A stretch of DNA of 64,000 nucleotides from contig NC_133776.1 in NCBI RefSeq assembly GCF_003597395.2, positions 36,805,097-36,869,096 of the forward strand, in the 5' to 3' direction. Shown here piece by piece: positions 1-14,303 of the stretch (position 1 is the first letter of the stretch; every line of letters starts with the position of its first letter). The position numbers were made by a program, and so were the translations under genes. Origin of the DNA: Chelonoidis abingdonii. Lineage: Eukaryota; Chordata; Testudines; Testudinidae. The notes under the pieces are model-generated. The model did no database searches, had not been told where the DNA came from, and saw nothing but the letters and a program-made list of their open reading frames with translations.

Positions 1-465
1 GTAATATAATTTAAAATAAACATCATCTTATTTAGCTGTTTCAGAGCACCAGGTGTAAAAAATATACATGAATAAATATAAACTATACATGGGCATAATT
101 ATGGGTTATATACTATACTTGTCCGAGTTTGTACAGGAAAACTGGCCTATGTGTGAAAAGCATGCATACAACCAGGGTATGTCTTAGGAGCTTAGCAGCC
201 CTGTGATATTTTCATGCCTTTTACCTAGTTCAACAGCTATTTCATTCCAAATGTGCCATCCTTGCAGGGGCAATTTAATGAGCATTTGTACAATTTAAAT
301 ACAAATCTCTGATCTACCCTTATGTATAAAACACCCTGGGTGAAAGCCTGGTTCTACTGAAGTCAATAGCTGCACTACAATAGGGCCAGGAATTCAGCTC
401 CTGTTCTTACATCATCTCAAACAACAGGTATTGGCCACGTAGATTTCCAGACTGAATAACTCTTA
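1..465. other. AT-rich non-coding DNA with a short repeat relic
   Basis: No gene is visible. A weak fragment near 345-400 carries the words GAAGTCAATAG and GGGCCAGGAATTCAG. It resembles the short palindromic relics (core AAGTCAATGG) that recur across the window. The stretch ends with TTA at 463-465, the left target duplication of the following Harbinger-type element. Confidence 0.5.
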
Positions 466-2499
466 GGCCTGGTCTACACTATGCGTTTACACAGATTTTT
501 AGCAGCGTTAAACTGATTTAATGATGCACCCGTCCACACAACGAGGCCCTTTATATCAATATAAAGGGCTCTTTAATCCGGTTTCTGTACTCCTCCCCGA
601 CGAGAGGAGTAGCACTGAAATCAGTATTACCATATCAGATTAGGGTTAGTGTGGCTGCAAATCGATGGTATTGGCCTCCAGGCAGTATCCCACAGTGCAC
701 CATTGTGACTGCTCTGGACAGCAATCTGAACTCGGATGCACTGGCCAGGTAGACAGCCTCGAGCAGAGGGGAGGAAGAGTGCTTTCTGTCGTCCGCAGGC
801 ATCGGTTCTTCCAGCAGCATGCAGTTAACAAAGGGCATATAAAATCAAACAATTTTTTCCTTATATTTTCACGGTCGGGAGGAGGGGGGTAAATTGATGA
901 GCTTTACCTGAACACCTAGACAGTTTTGACCTACAGGATTTGGAGCCTCAGCAATAGTGCAAATGTTTTTCGTTGAGACTGCGGGACTTGTGGATTATGG
1001 AGTCCTCAGTACCCCTCCCTCTCATGATCATCATTTCTTTCTTGTCGGCTTTCTGTTATCGGCGTTGTCATCGCAGCCCTTATGCTGTATCCTGCTGTGG
1101 CCTCTGATCTGAGATTTTTTTCAAAATGCTTTGGCATTTAGTCTGTCTGGAACGTGTAGCTCTGATTAGAACTAGATTTGCCTCCCATGTACAGTGATAG
1201 ATCCGAGTATCTCCACTTACGGTCCATGTGAGCTCTTTTTGGACTTTGGGAGTCGCATCGCACCGTGCTTATCCAGAGCTCACACTGGGCAAACAGGAAA
1301 TGAAATTCAGGAAGTTCTGCAGGGCTTTTCCTGCTTCTAGTGACAGACGGTACAATATGACTGCTATCCATCATCATCATCAGCCCATGAGGTGCTCCCT
1401 GGCTGGCCTCAGGTGCAGGTCGCCGGGGATGTCTGGATAAAAATAGGAATGACTCCCGTCATTCCCAGTAGATGGTACAGAAATGGCTGGTAACCGTCCT
1501 CATCACTAGCAACTGGGGCTGAGCTCCATCAGTCCCCTCCTTTCATGTTCTAAAGAAAAGATTCTGTCCTGCCCTGGACTATTATAGCAAGCTGGAGGCT
1601 GCCTCCCCCTCATTTTATTCTCACTACAAGTCAATGTTTCTTATTTCCTGCATTTCTTTATTACTTCATCACACAAATGGGGCAGGGGGCACTGCAACGG
1701 TAGCCCAGGAGGGTTGTGTGGAAAAATACAGGGAAGCAATGAGTGGGTTGTTGCAGGGCACCCTTAGAATGGTATGCAGCTCATCATTTCTGAGGGATCT
1801 GATCACGGAGCGGCTGTGCTTTGCTAGTACAACTGGTTCGCTAGCACACTTGCCCCATTTCTAGGTAGGACTGACTCTATTTTTAGATACAACATAAAGG
1901 AGAGAATGACTCCAGGGGTCATTCCATTTTTTTTTTGCACCCGGCCGACCTCAGCCAGGAGCACCATGACAGCAGGCCAGACGGTACAGAACAACTGAAT
2001 AACCATCTTTGCTATCTTGCAAAGGCAAATGAATGCTGCTGTGTAGCGCTGCAGTACCGCTCTGTCAGCGCATCCGGTACACATACGGTGACAGTGACAA
2101 GAAAGGCAAACCGGCTCCATGGTTTGCCATGCTATGGCGTGTGCCAGACCAATCCATGGAAAAGGGCACGAAATGATTGTCTGCCTGTTGCTTTTCACGA
2201 TAGAAGAATTGAGTGATGACATTTATCCAGAATCACCCGCGACACTATTTTTGCACCATCATGCATTGGGATCTCAACCCAGAATTCCAATGGGCAGGGG
2301 AGACTGCGGGAACTATGGGATAGCTACGGGATAGCTACCCACAGTGCAACGCTCCAGAAATCGATGCTAGCCTCGGTACATGGACACACACCACCGAATT
2401 AATGTGCTTAGTGTGGCCACATGCACTCGACTTTATACAATCTGTTTCACAAAACCGGTTTATGTAAAATCAGAATAATCCCATAGTGTAGACGTACCC
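466..2499. mobile_element. Harbinger-type (PIF/Harbinger) DNA transposon, non-coding copy
   Basis: The left end reads GGCCTGGTCTACACTATG. The right end, reverse-complemented, reads GGGTACGTCTACACTATG, an imperfect 18-bp terminal inverted repeat. Both ends are flanked by TTA (463-465 and 2500-2502), the 3-bp target duplication typical of PIF/Harbinger. Length is 2034 bp. The interior (for example the blocks around 1520-1860 and 2030-2450) matches my memory of a very abundant turtle repeat. Open frames inside are short (up to 132 codons, minus strand 1824-2222). None shows a recognisable DDE transposase or Myb-like domain, so this copy is best read as non-autonomous or decayed. Class is fairly sure from ends plus TSD; the exact subfamily is not determined. 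Confidence 0.85.
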
Positions 2500-2502
2500 T
2501 TA

Positions 2503-5500
2503 GTCTAAATGAAAGGCATTAGTGGCCTTTGACTTGTTGCAGAAGGCTGATCCACAGAAGGGTAAGAGATTAGTTATTTTCTGAACTCTCATGCACATTG
2601 GTCAGATCATCTTGTAAGTATCTGATGATCCACCTCCAGCAGTGAATAGTGAGTTATAGCAACACCATTCTCCACCAGCTCATCCCTCTCATTTTCCTGA
2701 CAGAAATAAAAAGATGTGCTCCATATGAGAACACTTTGAAATGAGGGTGACTATCATGCTAGCCACAATGAAAGAGAGCACTTGTAAAAAGTACACTATG
2801 GGATTACAGAAAAACACTCTTGCTCCTTTTTTATGTCGCTAGTTCAAATAGGCCAAGCCGGCCTCTCTCCATAGCTGACTTAGACCACAACAGACAGATT
2901 GTCACAGCTCAAGTTGGCCAAGAATGTGCCAAAGGAGGAACAAAATATAACTCTGAAAGAGGTAGGTAGAATATAAAGTGAAATAAATCAACCCTTTATC
3001 AGCATCTCCTTCATCTTTGACCTTTCATAATATTCAGAAACAGTTAATTAAAGGGGGGACCAACAAAAGCCTCTTTTGTTACTAAATACTACAACTGGGT
3101 TTATGAAAATTATAGCTAGGGCCACTGGAAAATTGCTAGGGTGATAAAACTGTATGTATTATAAGCACCATTTTCATCCTGCTCTGTGGCTTTAGAAACT
3201 CATCTCACTCTGTAGTGTTTGTCTTGTTTGAAAAATGTTGCTACATGATCCTCAGTGGTTAAGACTGTGGCCGAATTACTCTGCCCTGCCACAGCTGATC
3301 ATCGCTTTAGAAAGCCGGCTAACATAGCAGCATTTAAAGATGGATTGGAGCTGCTTTGTCTTTGATATGGCGAGCCATGAAAGGAGAATTTGTATGTCAG
3401 CAGCTTGAAATCATGGAAGAAGTCCTTTAAAAATTAGGAACTAGAGGAAGAAATGCATTCTGGAGGCACTCTTTCCTAAACACAAAAAGAATGGGGGAAA
3501 AGTGGTTCACTACCTTTTCCATGCTGTCATCCCATATCTGACAGGAAAAGATCTTGGGACATGCACCCCATCTATTCGTTAAGGAAGATCTCAATCTTGG
3601 AGTTCTGACTTATTAGATCGGCAGAGTAATTGCCTGCAAGTGCAGAATATAGCAGAAAACAAAGATAAAGAAAGCAGGACAGAGAAAGGTAACAAAAGGA
3701 CAGGGTAGAGAAAGAAAAGATGTGCAAAGGAGAGGAGAAAAATGGGATTCCTCCAAGAAGTTTCACTGAAATCAAGATCTCCTTTCCCTCTCTTTCTGCC
3801 TCTGTTAACAATTGTGCTTTCCCCTTCCCCTCATGCAAAATTGCAGAACCTGGATTCTCTGAAACAACCATGCTCCCTTCATCACATCAATTCTTATAGA
3901 TGAATAAATTCTAAACACCAGGGATACTGCAAATACATCTCTGTGCATTTGTCAGCTTTCACTACATACTGCTACATGCTTATCAAGGCCTTGATCTGCA
4001 GTTTGTCTTCTCCGACGCAGAATTATGCCCAGTCCAGCCCCTAAAAAGCTTTTAAAAGTCATGTAATGTGTTAAACTTTGTCTTTTCCCTCTCTATGCCG
4101 CATCTGTCTCACTAACTGTTCAGCATCTGTTCATTTACCATGAGTTGTTTCAGCAGATGCTGACTAGTTAGTGATGTATTGTTTGGGAAAATGAAACAGC
4201 TATGTCAAGAATAAATGTTTATTAAAATAGTCCTATGATCAAACTTTTTCCTTGATTCTCACATACACATAGTAGGAGTAGCCCAATTCTGAAATGAAAG
4301 TTTAAAAGAGCATAACAGAACAATCAACACAAAAATCCAACAGACAGTGCTTTACTACTGTTCTGAAAGATATAATATCACATGTAGCATACTTAATAAG
4401 GCCCCCCCAGGAGGACGTATTTAAAGGATGCATTTTGCACTGTGCATTCTATATAAATATGGGCTTGATTCTTTTCTCAAGACAGTTTTCTTTCCACTGA
4501 TTTAAATTTAGTGACCCCCAATTTATACTAGAGTTCGAGGTCAATCAGACCCAATGCGTGTAAAAAGAAAGAGAGCCAACTTGTTCAAATTACCAGTTAA
4601 CTATAACTGTAGGGCTGGAGACTACGTTGTATTAGGGGATCTTTGTCATGATAGCCTGCTGCAAAGCTGCTTAAGACAAATAGATCTAGCCCTGGGAGGA
4701 CATCCTCTTTAAAAAGGAATCCCCAGGTGCTGTAATGAACGTGGTCAAGGGAAAGGGGCAAGGGCCTGTGCTGCCGTAAGCCCCTGTGAGCCCATGCTGG
4801 TGGAATGATTCCTGAGGAATAGAGGCCACCAGAACAAAATTAAGAGCAAATTAGCTCTGGACCATCATCCCCATCATCAGAATGGTGCAAAAATGACATA
4901 CAAACATCTTGTCTGCATGCCTCCAACTAGGCTGTGTGAGGGACAGAAAGCACTGACTCAAGGATCTGGCCCATAATGTTGACAAAGCTTTAAAACTCTC
5001 TCATCTCTGAATAAACAAACACATCTTGATCAGTAGACACCACTAAGGAACATATTGATAAAATGGTGACTGGATTATACAGTAGCAATCTATTACAAAG
5101 TCAACATCTGTCAACTGTTACCAACCATTTACCACAGGTAGCTCCCTTTCTAAGTACAGGGGGAAACTGTGGTAATGTTAGATACTGCTTTGTGGTTAAC
5201 CTTGGCAGGTACCATATATTGTACCAGCAAGTTTTGAAGTGCTTTCATGATATATTTCCCATGGTCCCTGATTAAAATGTATTCATCAAACCAAAATGAT
5301 TTGTTGGCAAAGCAGCTACATAAATGATAACCCCAATTAAATGAATCACAAATTGTTAAAATTTCATATAACTGAAATTTGGATATGCTTTCCATAACCA
5401 GAATTCCTACAGAAATAGATTTCATTCAGATTAACCAAACATGTTGGTTGTTGCCCAAGATGTTTGCATAATCAGAATTTACGTACGTATTTTGAACTAA

Positions 5501-8130
5501 AGACATATGCTATCTGAGTGGAGAACAGAGTGTAACAACAGTACTAATGTTAGTATAGGGTTATATAATTTAAAGATTATATGGTAATGAAAATTCAAAG
5601 GGAGGCACATTTACAGCTGAGCATGGAACCTTGATTGTCATTTCCTGACTTTTGAGGGCATAATCATGCAGATGTACATTCTCCTAGTGTAATGTTTTTT
5701 TTAAAAAATAAGATGAGAAGTCTCTAAACTTTGAAGAGTAATCACAATTTTTCATAAGTAGTACTTGTACCAGTTGAAGTTCTTTGACAAATACTCCTGA
5801 GAATTTTGCTTATGTAAGATTTTTCCCAAATCTAAAGTCAAAATACTTCCTAAAATCTGTATTAAAGTATAAAAACACCCCCCCCCACACACACACACAT
5901 TTATTTATTTTAGGAAATGAAGGTTCTACAGTAGGAGGAGTACACATTGGAGAGGTAGGTTAAAGTAGCAAAACTCACTTAGTAAAAGAAAAGTCCACCA
6001 GAAGAAAGGTGTGTTCATCTAGTCTTGAGGGAAGTGAACATGTTTACCTTCCAAAGCTAGCCATGGTTTCTCTTCAGTGGTTTACATCTGAGCTTCATGT
6101 CATGTTAGCCATGTGGCACACAAGTGTATAAAAATCTGATTTTCAGACAACTACAAAGCAGGAGAAGCTAATGTTATTGTAGATGTATTATTTTAGACCC
6201 AGAAAAAGATTACTTGAGAGGAAAGAATTATAGAATCTTTTCCTGACATGATACTAGTATAATACTGATAGGTAACTAACCCCTCAAATGCTGAAATACT
6301 TGTATACTCCAAGATCAATCAGTTCTAAGGCAATGAACATTATCTGGAAAGAACGCAAGCCATACATCAATTGGCCATACAAGTGGGGCTTTGACTAAAG
6401 TGCACTAGACCTCTGGAGGGCATTAGAGAACTTTACATGTGTTATTTTGAACTTGACCATTAGTTCATATCTGGCCCAATATTTTGTCTTTATATAAATG
6501 ATCTTATTCAAACACTTAGATCAATAGAAATAATCCAACCATATTTTATTTAAAAACAGAAATGGAAACAGTGGAACTAGTCTTCAGGTCAGGCTGAGCT
6601 ATGTTTGACATAAGACCCATCAGAGACAGTGAGAAAAAAGGGTGGCTTTACGCCATCTTTACTCCTCCAAATGCTTGGGTCAGCCAGGGGTGGATTGAGT
6701 CTCTGAGGCAAGTTAGAGCAGCCCTAGGGTTGTTATAACTTATGTTGTCTGGTAATAACTTCTTAGGGGGCATTCCGGTAGCTAGAGATTGTCAGAATGC
6801 AACAGTGCACTGGCTATACTCTCACCTGCTTCCGTATTGGAAGTGGGAACACGTAGGGCAGTGCAAAGGTAGCTATATTGGCACTACATCACCAAGAAAG
6901 TCTCCCATTCTGGGGAATCCTCAGCTTCCCTGTTAGAACAGTTTTATGGTTGCTTTTCACAGCACAGTTGCTGTGTTGGAGCTGGGGATGTGGGTCAGTA
7001 TTGTTAACACATGAAGTGTCTGAAATCAATGGCCTTTGAGGAAGCTCAGCATCTCTCAGGATGTGCTCAGCACCTTTACAGGATCATACTCTGAGTGAGA
7101 CCAAAATTGACCTTATGAATTTTAACTTTAACATCTAGCTACTTTAGGTAACAGTGTGGTTCCCAATTACAGTATTATTTAAGTGTCTCTTTAATACATA
7201 GAAGTAAACCATCACCACAGTTTTTTTTAGAAAAAGGTCACAGTATATACATTAGCTCAGAAAAAGTTACTTCATTGCAAATTGAAGGCAACACTGCCAA
7301 ATATTAGGATGGATCTCAAAGATATATGGAGTTGAAAGATGGAATCTTTACATTATTGGAATAGAGAAAGAAGCATCACTAAGCTAAGCTAAATCTTTTT
7401 CACCTAGTTTAATTAATTTATAATGTGTTTGCTTCAGACCATTTATTTATGATGTTTCCACTGTGTTTCTTCATTCCAGAAGATGGAACCGTTAATACGT
7501 TAATTACTGTTAGTTTATTTAAGGGTAACTGGATCCTGTTTTGTGAACATTGGTTGTACAAATGTAAGAGAAACTTGTAAAGAGGCACTTCTTACAGCAC
7601 ATTTTTTGAACTAGTAATGGAGAAAGCATTCTGAGTGCATATTTTTGGTGTATAGTGGAAGTCTAATATCACATTAACCAGAGATGATTTAGAAAAATAA
7701 CAGTGGCTTTCAATAAAAGCTTTATAATTCAGCTATATGAGCAAGCTGAACACTCTGTCTCATTCCAGAATATCACTTACAAAAGTTTCCCTTCTAGATA
7801 TAAAGTGACAACACATTTAACCAATGAAATACAAGACAGAAACATAAAGTCATCAGAACAAGACCTCACTGGCTGATCATTGTCTTGGGAAGAACATGTG
7901 ACCAGAATCTTTCAGAAGATGATAGCTCTCCAACAAAACAGCAGTTTGATCAATCTCAAACCTGCAGAAGTTCAGCAACTTGCTGGATAATGGCTCTTAA
8001 GGGTACATTACATTATTTTTGTAATAAAAAAGAATGAGTTTAATGGGCTGTTAGGCCATAAATTACTTCTGTATGGCCACTGTGTTTCTGGAAGCTCCAT
8101 GATGCATCCAAGATGTGCAGCAGCTACTTA
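2503..8130. other. Unassigned AT-rich non-coding DNA
   Basis: No convincing exon, RNA gene or intact mobile element is seen over this 5.6 kb. Reading frames are short and lack protein-like features. The minus-strand frame near 3572-3871 is hydrophobic and low-complexity, translated from a purine-rich tract, and looks accidental. A block at about 6640-6910 is a little more GC-rich and may be an old repeat that I cannot assign. A C/CA tract at 5878 is listed separately. Confidence 0.5.
5878..5900. repeat. Poly-C / (CA)n microsatellite
   Basis: A run of about nine C residues passes directly into a short ACACAC tract, followed by TTTATTTATTTTA. This is a simple-sequence tract with no sign of function. 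Confidence 0.85.
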
Positions 8131-8362
8131 GAATATAAGAACGATCATACTAAGTTGGACCAATGGTCCATCTAGCCCAGTATCTTGTCTTCCAACAGTG
8201 GCCAGTGCCAGATGTTTTAGAGGGAATGAATAGAACACAATAATTTAGCAAGTGATCCATCCACTGTTGTCCGGTCAGCTTCTCGCATTCAGAGGTTTAG
8301 GGCATGGAGTTGCGTCCTTGACCACACTGGCTAATAGTCATTGATGGACCTATTCTCCTAAT
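8131..8362 (+). repeat. Old sauropsid interspersed repeat, class uncertain
   Basis: It opens with GAATATAAGAACGATCATAC and contains GGTCCATCTAGCCCAGTATC, CAGTGGCCAGTGCCAGATG and CTGGCTAATAGTCATTGATG. I remember this order of blocks from many turtle, crocodilian and bird genomic repeats. The copy is diverged. I cannot say whether it is a SINE or a LINE 3' region. No coding capacity is visible. Confidence 0.65.
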
Positions 8363-11300
8363 CTACTTATGTTAGGTTGATTAATATCAGTCTACACTTC
8401 AGCATGGCTTGTTGTTGCTTATGCTTGGACAATAGATCTAATATCTTCAACCCTAAATCAGCTGCTTGCTAAACTGGAAACTACCATAAGCATACATATT
8501 TTTGACTAATAATCCCAGGAATGTCAGTTGTCTTCACTTAATCAGTCCCTAGATGCCATATATTGGTACATAACTCTGAGCTACATCGTCCCTGGCTGCA
8601 CTTGCACCTAAAAAGTATATCTGAGATTGACTTTGTACACATACTACTCTCTGTGTCTATTTCAGTGACAGTCTTGCACAGCCACTGGTTGCCCAATTCT
8701 TAATGCATGAACAGCTCATTCAGCATGAGTCATTGGCCTATTAGCCATATCCTCTTGGATGTTGGGTTTCTATAGATGCAGCAAAGAGTGCACCTTACAT
8801 TTCAGTAGCAACACACTCAGAGTTTCCTCACTGTAAGTAAATAGGAGTGTAGCTCGTTTCTTCCATAATGTCCCTGGTTCTCATCTCAAGTCTTCCTTGC
8901 CCTGTTTAAAGTTTCACAAACCTTTCCATAAGCCTGTTTTTGGCTGGATAGTTGGGGGCCAATGGCATTTCAGAAAAAAGTTGTGGAAAAGCCCTAGAAA
9001 CAAGCTGGGGCTCATTGGTACTGACTAGCTCATCGCTGAGGTAAACCATACCTTGCTTAACTATCTCAAAAGGCAGCCAGCAATTTGTGTAATTGTGGAT
9101 GTGGAACGCCAATCATATCTGGCCACTGAGTACACAATCAGTATCACCAAGAACATGTGTCTGAGCAATAAGCACATAAACAATGGGTAATGACTGTTCC
9201 CATGAACTTAGCAGAGCATTTGGGGGCACATTCTAGGTGTGCATGCAAACGTAATTCCTCATTTCTTGTTCAAAGAAAGGTATGTTTAACAATGTTAGCA
9301 AAGTTGCCAAGACTTGTTGGAAACCAATTAAAATTGACAAGTGGATTGACAATAAATCAGTTGACTTGAGTCACATTACCCTGCAGGTGTGCTTGGAACT
9401 GCATGTTCTGTAGAACCTAAACCTCCAACATAGTCCTTATTCATCTGAGGGTAAATCCCTCGCTGCAATCTCAGTCAGTTCCTCCCACGGAAGTTTGCTG
9501 GTGTTATCAGAGTGTTCTACAGAACAGAGATGTTTGCATTGAGTTCAAATATTTTTCCATAAAAGAGAGAAAAAAAATGTGAAGATTTTGTTTCAGAGGG
9601 TCAGATTGTGCAACCTACACTCAAAGTAGCATTTACTTAGGTATGTAGTCCCATTGTCTTTTATGGGACTGCTCACATAAGTAATTGCTATTTAACATCA
9701 ATAAGGGTCGTAGAATCACTTCTCAAGTGAAAATTCTTCTTTATGGCTAAGCAAAGAAAGAAAACTATTTCTCTGTAATTGATTGAAAAAAAAATGCCAT
9801 GAAACTCATATATATACAGATTGCAAATTATTAGAGTAAATGCATGTCAGCAAATAATGATAATAGGGTTCAATATGTATTAAAATATTGTAAAAAAGGT
9901 GGAATAAATTGTACAACTAATATTGTTCAATTTCAATTTGCACTGGAGTGCAGTCAAGTGATTTGGGCTTTCATTCTACTTTAATAAAAGTGGAGTTTCA
10001 TCACATCTAAGTTTACCACAAGCAGGCTTGACTGTATTTGATTCCCCCCGCCCCCCGATTTAGCAGAATGTTCCTCTAATAGATATAAACTAATTGGAGA
10101 GGTAGACATTTCCATTTTGAGTAGTTAGCAGTATTGGCTACCACTATTATCCTTTATTACGTGGCTACTGCACAGTTTGTCTTTTTATGATTCTCCATTT
10201 AATAATAATTTTAATCTTTCAATCTGTAACCATTTTCAGTGCTGATGTAAAACACATTTAGTATAAAAATATTGTTCTGATTTACAGCCCTGGGCTAGTT
10301 CCACATAATTCAATAACTTTAGGGAGAAAAGGAATCCATATATTACATTTAACTTCAATACATTTTTAAGCACAGGGAATTTTTTAACATTTTTTCCTCT
10401 ATCAGATTATATACATATTTCTGTACAGCCAGACTGCTTTAGCTTAAGTTCATAGACATCTTGGCATTTTGTTTCATTGTGTAAGAACCCATGAAATATA
10501 TTTGTATTGATTAAAGTTTGCAGAGGAAGTACATTTATTTTGAGTGTTTCTTGAACTTGGTCATAATAATGGAATACAATATTGCTTATTTCTGTATTAC
10601 ATCATGAAAATCCACTAGAGGACATTGAAAGAGCTATTCTGCACTGGTTAATGAGGTTTCCACCCCTCATTCTTAAATAGCTAGAAGTCCTAACAAAGAG
10701 GGAGAAAATATTACATGGCCAAGATGAGCCACACCTTGGTTTGAAAGTGGTTGTAACTTGATTTGCAGTATGTGAATTTAGCATCTTAAGAACTCAGTTC
10801 TAGTCATTCAGTGAATGTGATTTTACTGTAGGTTCAGTATGATGTCTGGATTTTACATTAGTGTAGACTGGGTAAGCTTGAATAAATTTACATCACATGG
10901 GAGGGGGTGGCGAGGTGGGGAGGAACTCCCTGTGTTTACAACAGCTCCAAGTCAATCCTTGCTCCTTATAACCAGAGCTGAAACAAGCTGTTTGTCAGAT
11001 TTTAGCACTCTAGTACCAGAGCACACACTAGGCATCTCTTAAATATTAGAGGTTCTAGCCTCCATTTACAAGTAGAGTCATGTACGGGGGAGAGGCAGGA
11101 TGAGAATTAATGAGTCCAAGATTAGGATAGAAAAAAAATATTCCCATGAGCTGAGCTCAGTGAGCAAAAAAGGGAACATGGTCGTTCCTCATTGCAGAAA
11201 AATGGGCATAGGGCCACTGTGACTGAGGACTGAATGAGAGATGAATGTGAGGGAGGTATAGCCGAAGAGGAAAAATTACAACGAATAGGAGCAGAGAAGG

Positions 11301-11462
11301 GGTGAGAGAAAATAAATCTGTCAACAAATATTCAAAACTACTTCTACTGCTGAGGGCAGAATAGTGTCAGGACAAAAGCTGTTCCAAGCTGACCAGCTCC
11401 ACAGAAAGTCACAGAACATGAACAGTAAATGCATGAATATTTAAGGACATATTGTTCCTTAG
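8363..11462. other. Unassigned AT-rich non-coding DNA with a palindromic relic
   Basis: No gene is recognised. At about 9598-9722 lies an imperfect inverted repeat: left arm around CATTTACTTAGGTATGTAGT, centre CCCATTGTCTTTTATGGGA, right arm around CTGCTCACATAAGTAATTGC. It belongs to the short palindromic relics seen elsewhere. A C-rich run is at about 10044-10058. The remainder is AT-rich with only short accidental frames. Confidence 0.5.
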
Positions 11463-11880
11463 TAGAGCTCGTTAGGAAATGGAATTTCCATCTCACAGGA
11501 AATTCCAGCATTGCAATATTTATTTCATCCTGAGTCAGAATAAAAAGTCAAAATCTCAAACTATTTCTCGAGAAAAAAATTCCAAAATATTTTGTTTCTG
11601 AAACCTCCCGATGACCTAATAGAAGCATTTTGTTTAAAATAATATCAAAACAATGTACAATTAAAAGTTAAGAAATTTGACATAATTGTCAATTCAAAAT
11701 AATAATGTAGGAATGTAATGGACCAAGAAAATCTAAATAAACAAAATACTTTATTTTAATTTAGAATTGTTTCAAAGTGTTTCCTCAAAAATGACATGTT
11801 CCCACAAAACCTTCCAATTGCAATGAAACAGCATTTTCTGATACAAAACTGTTCCATTGGAAATGTTTGGACCAGCTCTA
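11463..11880. mobile_element. Inverted-repeat DNA element, TAGAGCT family, 418 bp
   Basis: The left end is TAGAGCTCGTTAGGAAATGG. The right end, reverse-complemented, is TAGAGCTGGTCCAAACATTT. The interior is AT-rich and has no coding capacity. A shorter relative with the same ends is at 57317-57431. If TA is the duplicated target the element would be Tc1/mariner-like, but TA also sits inside the conserved end, so the superfamily is open. Confidence 0.6.
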
Positions 11881-14303
11881 TTCTTTGCCCGGTTTATTAC
11901 TCCGTAGAGGCCAGAATAATCTGACAGTGTGGATTCAGTCATTCCTCCACAGTCACCCTTTGGCTGGACAGTGGGGAGCAAGTGGGCATCTTCCCCCTCC
12001 ATCAAACCCCCAAATTGGGAATGAAGTTAGTGAGCGTTTGGTCTGGGTAAAAAGTAAGACTTTCAGGAGCAGGCCCACTGAGAGCTTTGCCTGAGCATGA
12101 ACCTCATGATCTGGTTATATATTTTTTATTTAAGGTTGTGTTGAAAGGACATTTCTAGGCAAGGTACCAAAGCAGGGAGTATTAAGAGTGGTGCCATTTT
12201 CAGCAGTCTATACATGTGCTGAACTTCTGTTGATCTCGGTGGAAGATGCATGTGGAGTCTAAAGGACTTTACAAACAAAGGACCTGAAATTACAGAAGGG
12301 GCAGACCCCTGAGACCACCTGGAATCCCCATGCGGTAAAAGGGCTCTGGGTGGGTACAAAGCTCTGGCTTTGTAGCTCTTTGCAGGATGTGTACAAGTTC
12401 TTTATTAGTCTGTACTTGGGCAAACTGCCAAAGAAGTCAACAGGAGTAAAGTAAAGTGAGGGTTTGGTCCTATATACATTGTTTAACACATGAGGTACCG
12501 GTCACCAATTAGCACTTACATACTTATAAATCTTAGATTGATTAGACAGATGATTAGGCACTCACTGAATAACAAAGATTTGGGGAGAACAGAAAAGATG
12601 GGGGACAAATATCTAATCTTATGTAAAGTTCTGTGGGATCTTCAGTCTTCATGCAGAGGAGACAGAACTTTGTTGTTTAAAGGATAATATGAAAGACACA
12701 CACAGTAAACGGTATGGTGCTTAGTTGATTTGCTTCATTGTAATGGGTGACAGGTTGAGGGATAGCCCTAGAGGAATTGCATTTCTGGCCCCAGAGAATA
12801 TGGTGTTTCAAAACAAGAGATTTAGACCATGTTCATATCCTCTCCTTTCTAAAACTCATACTATGTTACACAAAATTCTTATAAAGTCAACATCAATTCT
12901 AATGCATAATATACAGTGGTCACAATTAACACACGAACAATTACCAGTGGTTACCGCCCTGATACCTGAGATACTATAGAAGTTCTCTGGAGTTTAGACC
13001 AGGAATTGACTGTGACAACCCAACTACACTTGATGGGACAGAACGGTTTTATGTATCACTCATTCTTGTCCAATATGCTGTGTTTTGATTGGCCAGTGAC
13101 TAAGCTAGGAAAACTAGTCAACCTGTAATATAGGGAAGCCTGTATTTACCTAGCCAGTCAACATTTAGAATATTGAAATGTAAAAGCAGAACATTACACT
13201 ATTACTGATGTTGGATTTTGTAGACTAACATGAATTCAGCCATTCTAATGAGCAAAGCTAAAATGAAAACAAATCAGTTGTGCAGTTTGATCTTGAACTT
13301 TCCCAACATTTGGGATTGTTTGGATCAGGAGCTTAAGCTTTGACCCATCTCTAATTAGAACCGAAGTGCTGCATGTAATTTATCCATTCTTATGGCAATA
13401 AACATAAGATTGAGAAAAGATATAAACCCTTTATCATTATAATTTTCAGATGCCAATTTAGCAATTCACTTCAGATTTCATAACTAGGGCTGCTATACAT
13501 TTATAACCCTTGCCAAGACCATTATAACCCTGAGGAATAGTATCTCTGCCATCTCATGTTTTTTTGATAAATGACCGGAGGGAAACTGGGGCAGTTCATG
13601 TCAGTTGGTAGTCTAAGTATATCCCTTAGAAAAAGCTCCTACATTTACAAGCAGTCATAAGGGTCAGTGCCCTGGAGAGATAACAACTACTATAATAAGT
13701 ATGTCCTTATCTTTAGCTTTCTAGTGTAAGGAAAAGACAGAACTATAATCATGGTCTTGACTTTCTTGGGAAAATAAAGGAGTTTGAGTGTCTGCATCAG
13801 GCTATTCACTGTGGTGAGATCTACAGAGGTGAGGCCTAGATCACAACTAAACTCTCCTGACTTTAGAACTTTAGACCAACTGAAACCTAAATCCCCCAAA
13901 GACTAACTTCTGTGCTTTAGAATGAACCTCTAAATGCCATATGGCTGTTTTGCTAAAGTAAATAAGACTAAGCTCCTTGCAGTTGTGGTTTTATGGTAGA
14001 TTTGAGGTCAAAGAAAAAAAAAGAGTACAAAAACAAAACATGAGATGCCACAAGGCTTTGTGAAATGGAGACAAATTGAATTTCAAAATGTACTGGTTAA
14101 CCCCAGGGAGAGCTAAGCACTTTGAAATATAGGCACACTAGTTGGTCGTCCAGGTATTTCTGTTTGCTGTATCACTGTGCAGGTGACCAAGTGTCGTAGT
14201 TTTCCCCAGAAATATTGTTTTCAATAAATACATCCTGAAAGGACACATTTAGTTTAAGATTAAATTTTCCTATTTCTGCCAGACAACATGGATTTTATAT
14301 ATG
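11881..14303. other. Unassigned non-coding DNA
   Basis: No exon or recognisable mobile element. Open frames on both strands at about 11770-12980 are short, overlap each other and show no domain or compositional signal. The 13.0-14.3 kb part is AT-rich and featureless to me. Confidence 0.45.

Noticed and set aside
1369..1381. Short CAT repeat giving a run of histidines or methionines
   Set aside because: A four-unit simple repeat inside the Harbinger-type element.
1824..2222. 132-codon minus-strand frame inside the Harbinger-type element
   Set aside because: It shows no transposase or Myb-like motif and lies in repeat DNA; probably chance.
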